Shown here one piece after another: positions 4,685 through 5,825 of a stretch of DNA of 5,825 bases. Within the stretch, counting starts at the first letter, position 1; each line of letters starts with the position of its first letter. Origin of the DNA: an uncultured Clostridia bacterium (GTDB taxonomy: Bacteria > Bacillota > Clostridia > Christensenellales > CAG-314); contig CAKPPA010000070.1 in NCBI GenBank assembly GCA_934177025.1, forward strand, positions 1 to 5,825, given 5' to 3'. A model generated the notes under the pieces. It was not told where the DNA came from and searched no databases. It worked only from the letters and a program-made list of their open reading frames with translations. The translations under genes were made by a program, and so were the position numbers.

Positions 4685-5825
4685 ATGGAAAAACGGGTTG
4701 TAAATTTACGTTACACAGGGCTGTTTTTCCTCTGTTTTGCGGGCGGAATTTTGTTCGGGTACGGCAGCCTGCGCCATGTTTTGTGGGGATGGGCTTGCGT
4801 TTTGGCAACGTTCCTCGGGGTGAGCCTTTGGTTAAAAAAGCGCGCATGGTTTAAACGTTTTATCGTATGTTTGGCTGTGTTCGTCCTAGGTTGCGGCGGC
4901 TTTTATTTTGCGTATGCGCAAGCGACGAACGAAACGTTTGCCAATCGGGAAATCGTCATCGGCGGCTACGTTACGGACGATTTGGTCAAAACCGACGAAT
5001 ACCTGCGCTTTACGATGCGCAATTGCGTGGAAGTAAACGGCGGCAAAAAACTCGACGGCAACGTCGTCTATTTTCACTACGCTTACGGATTTGTGGAAAA
5101 TTGTTTTCACGTCGGCGACTACGTGGAAGTGCGTTGCGTGCTGGAAAAACCGAACTTGTTTCGTAACGGTGTGGACACCTATCCTTACCGCACGGGTAGG
5201 CTTTACCAAATGGAAAAGTGGCAGGAGCTTGTTGCCCACAGGGAGGGGACTCCCGTTTTAGCGGAACGGGTGCGAATGTACGTCAAGCAAACGTTGTTTC
5301 ATCGCATGGATTCCAAAAGTGCAGGTGTCGTTTACGCGCTTTTGTTTGGCGATAAGTCGGAAATGAACGACGTCACAAAGGACGTGTTCCGTCGCGGAGG
5401 CATGTTCCATTTATTTGCGGTAAGCGGGCTTCACGTCGGGTTTGTGGCGGCGGCCGTCGGCAACGTGTTGCAACGACTCCGCGTTAACCGCAAAGTCAGT
5501 TTTTCGGCAACGCTACTTGCAACGTTTGTTTACGCATATTTTTGCGATTTTTCGCCTTCCGTCGTGCGTGCGGTCGTTATGACGGCAGTTTCCTTGCTTG
5601 CCGCGCTGATCGGGGCGGAAAAGGATATGCTTTCCTCCGTTTGTTTTGCGGCGTTGTTGATTTTAATTTTTAAACCGTTGTATCTGTTCGATGCCGGCTT
5701 TTTGTTGTCCTTTTCCGCAGTGTTCGCAATCTGTTGCTTTGATAAAAAATTCGGGTTTGCCCTAAAACGAAAGGCAAAATTCCGCCGCACGCTATCTGCC
5801 GTCGGTGTTTGTTTTTGCACAACGC
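4685..5825 (+). CDS. comEC: ComEC/Rec2 family DNA-uptake channel protein, 3'-truncated by window edge
   Basis: ComEC is the inner-membrane channel that carries single-stranded DNA into the cytoplasm during natural transformation. The frame is open from the ATG to the right edge (380 codons). A TGA at 4673-4675 in the same frame makes this ATG the first possible start, though no clear Shine-Dalgarno precedes it. Three hydrophobic helices lie at about 11-27, 31-50 and 58-78. They are followed by a soluble beta-rich region (about 85-178: IVIGGYVTDD, HVGDYVEVRCVLEKP) of the DUF4131/OB-fold type. The Competence domain then begins: GVVYALLFGDKSEM (214-227), the signature HLFAVSGLHVG (242-252), SPSVVRAVVMT (290-300) and LFDAGFLLSFSAV (334-346). 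The rest of the channel domain and any C-terminal metallo-beta-lactamase-like nuclease domain fall outside the window, so integrity cannot be judged. An own promoter and an upstream terminator suggest it is transcribed apart from the genes to its left. Confidence 0.95.
   Translation, partial: MEKRVVNLRYTGLFFLCFAGGILFGYGSLRHVLWGWACVLATFLGVSLWLKKRAWFKRFIVCLAVFVLGCGGFYFAYAQATNETFANREIVIGGYVTDDLVKTDEYLRFTMRNCVEVNGGKKLDGNVVYFHYAYGFVENCFHVGDYVEVRCVLEKPNLFRNGVDTYPYRTGRLYQMEKWQELVAHREGTPVLAERVRMYVKQTLFHRMDSKSAGVVYALLFGDKSEMNDVTKDVFRRGGMFHLFAVSGLHVGFVAAAVGNVLQRLRVNRKVSFSATLLATFVYAYFCDFSPSVVRAVVMTAVSLLAALIGAEKDMLSSVCFAALLILIFKPLYLFDAGFLLSFSAVFAICCFDKKFGFALKRKAKFRRTLSAVGVCFCTT

Noticed and set aside
4395..4847. 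A 150-codon - strand ORF across the terminator and the start of comEC
   Set aside because: Its product is very rich in Lys and Arg with no family signature, it runs through a + strand terminator, and it overlaps clear comEC coding sequence.
4867..5166. A 99-codon + strand ORF inside comEC
   Set aside because: It is out of frame with comEC and very Arg-rich, whereas the comEC frame shows membrane helices and conserved motifs throughout.
1..5825. CRISPR array, tRNA or rRNA genes, insertion sequences or phage genes
   Set aside because: No regularly spaced repeat array, tRNA-like cloverleaf, rRNA core sequence, transposase or phage motif was found.

Overview
The window reads as a chromosomal stretch from a low-to-mid GC member of the Bacillota (Firmicutes), probably an uncultured clostridial lineage. 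This is inferred from the gene types, AGGAG/GGAGG-type ribosome binding sites, A/T-rich gene gaps and a classical hairpin-plus-T-run terminator. No ribosomal RNA gene or other strong taxonomic marker is present, so the placement is tentative. Every supported gene lies on the + strand.

Layout. Positions 2-1872 hold a proline-biosynthesis pair: the 3' part of proB (glutamate 5-kinase, short form without a PUA domain) and complete proA (gamma-glutamyl phosphate reductase), joined by an ATGA overlap. After 52 bases comes a TRAM-domain, iron-sulfur, S-adenosylmethionine-dependent rRNA uracil-5-methyltransferase of the RlmD/RlmCD type (1925-3289). A 243-base gap (3290-3532) follows, with a strong hairpin close to its end. 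Next is a cytidine deaminase gene (cdd, 3533-3856) that stops early. Its conserved C-terminal ELLP...F motif is still readable in the +1 frame just downstream, and that reading runs into the ATG of a small two-helix membrane protein (3917-4267). A gap of about 417 bases (4268-4684) carries short direct repeats, small hairpins, a good intrinsic terminator with an extra outer stem, and an extended -10 promoter. The window ends inside comEC (4685 to the edge), the DNA-uptake channel protein, of which about the N-terminal half is present.

How the genes relate. ProB and ProA carry out the first two steps from glutamate towards proline and are evidently co-translated. The methyltransferase, deaminase and membrane protein look like ordinary housekeeping neighbours, possibly co-transcribed up to the terminator at 4405-4432, with comEC beginning a new unit. 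No new multi-gene system is visible. The most notable points are the apparent frameshift with a small deletion in cdd, the hairpin in front of cdd, the repeats shared between the two gene gaps, and the nested inverted repeat around the terminator.
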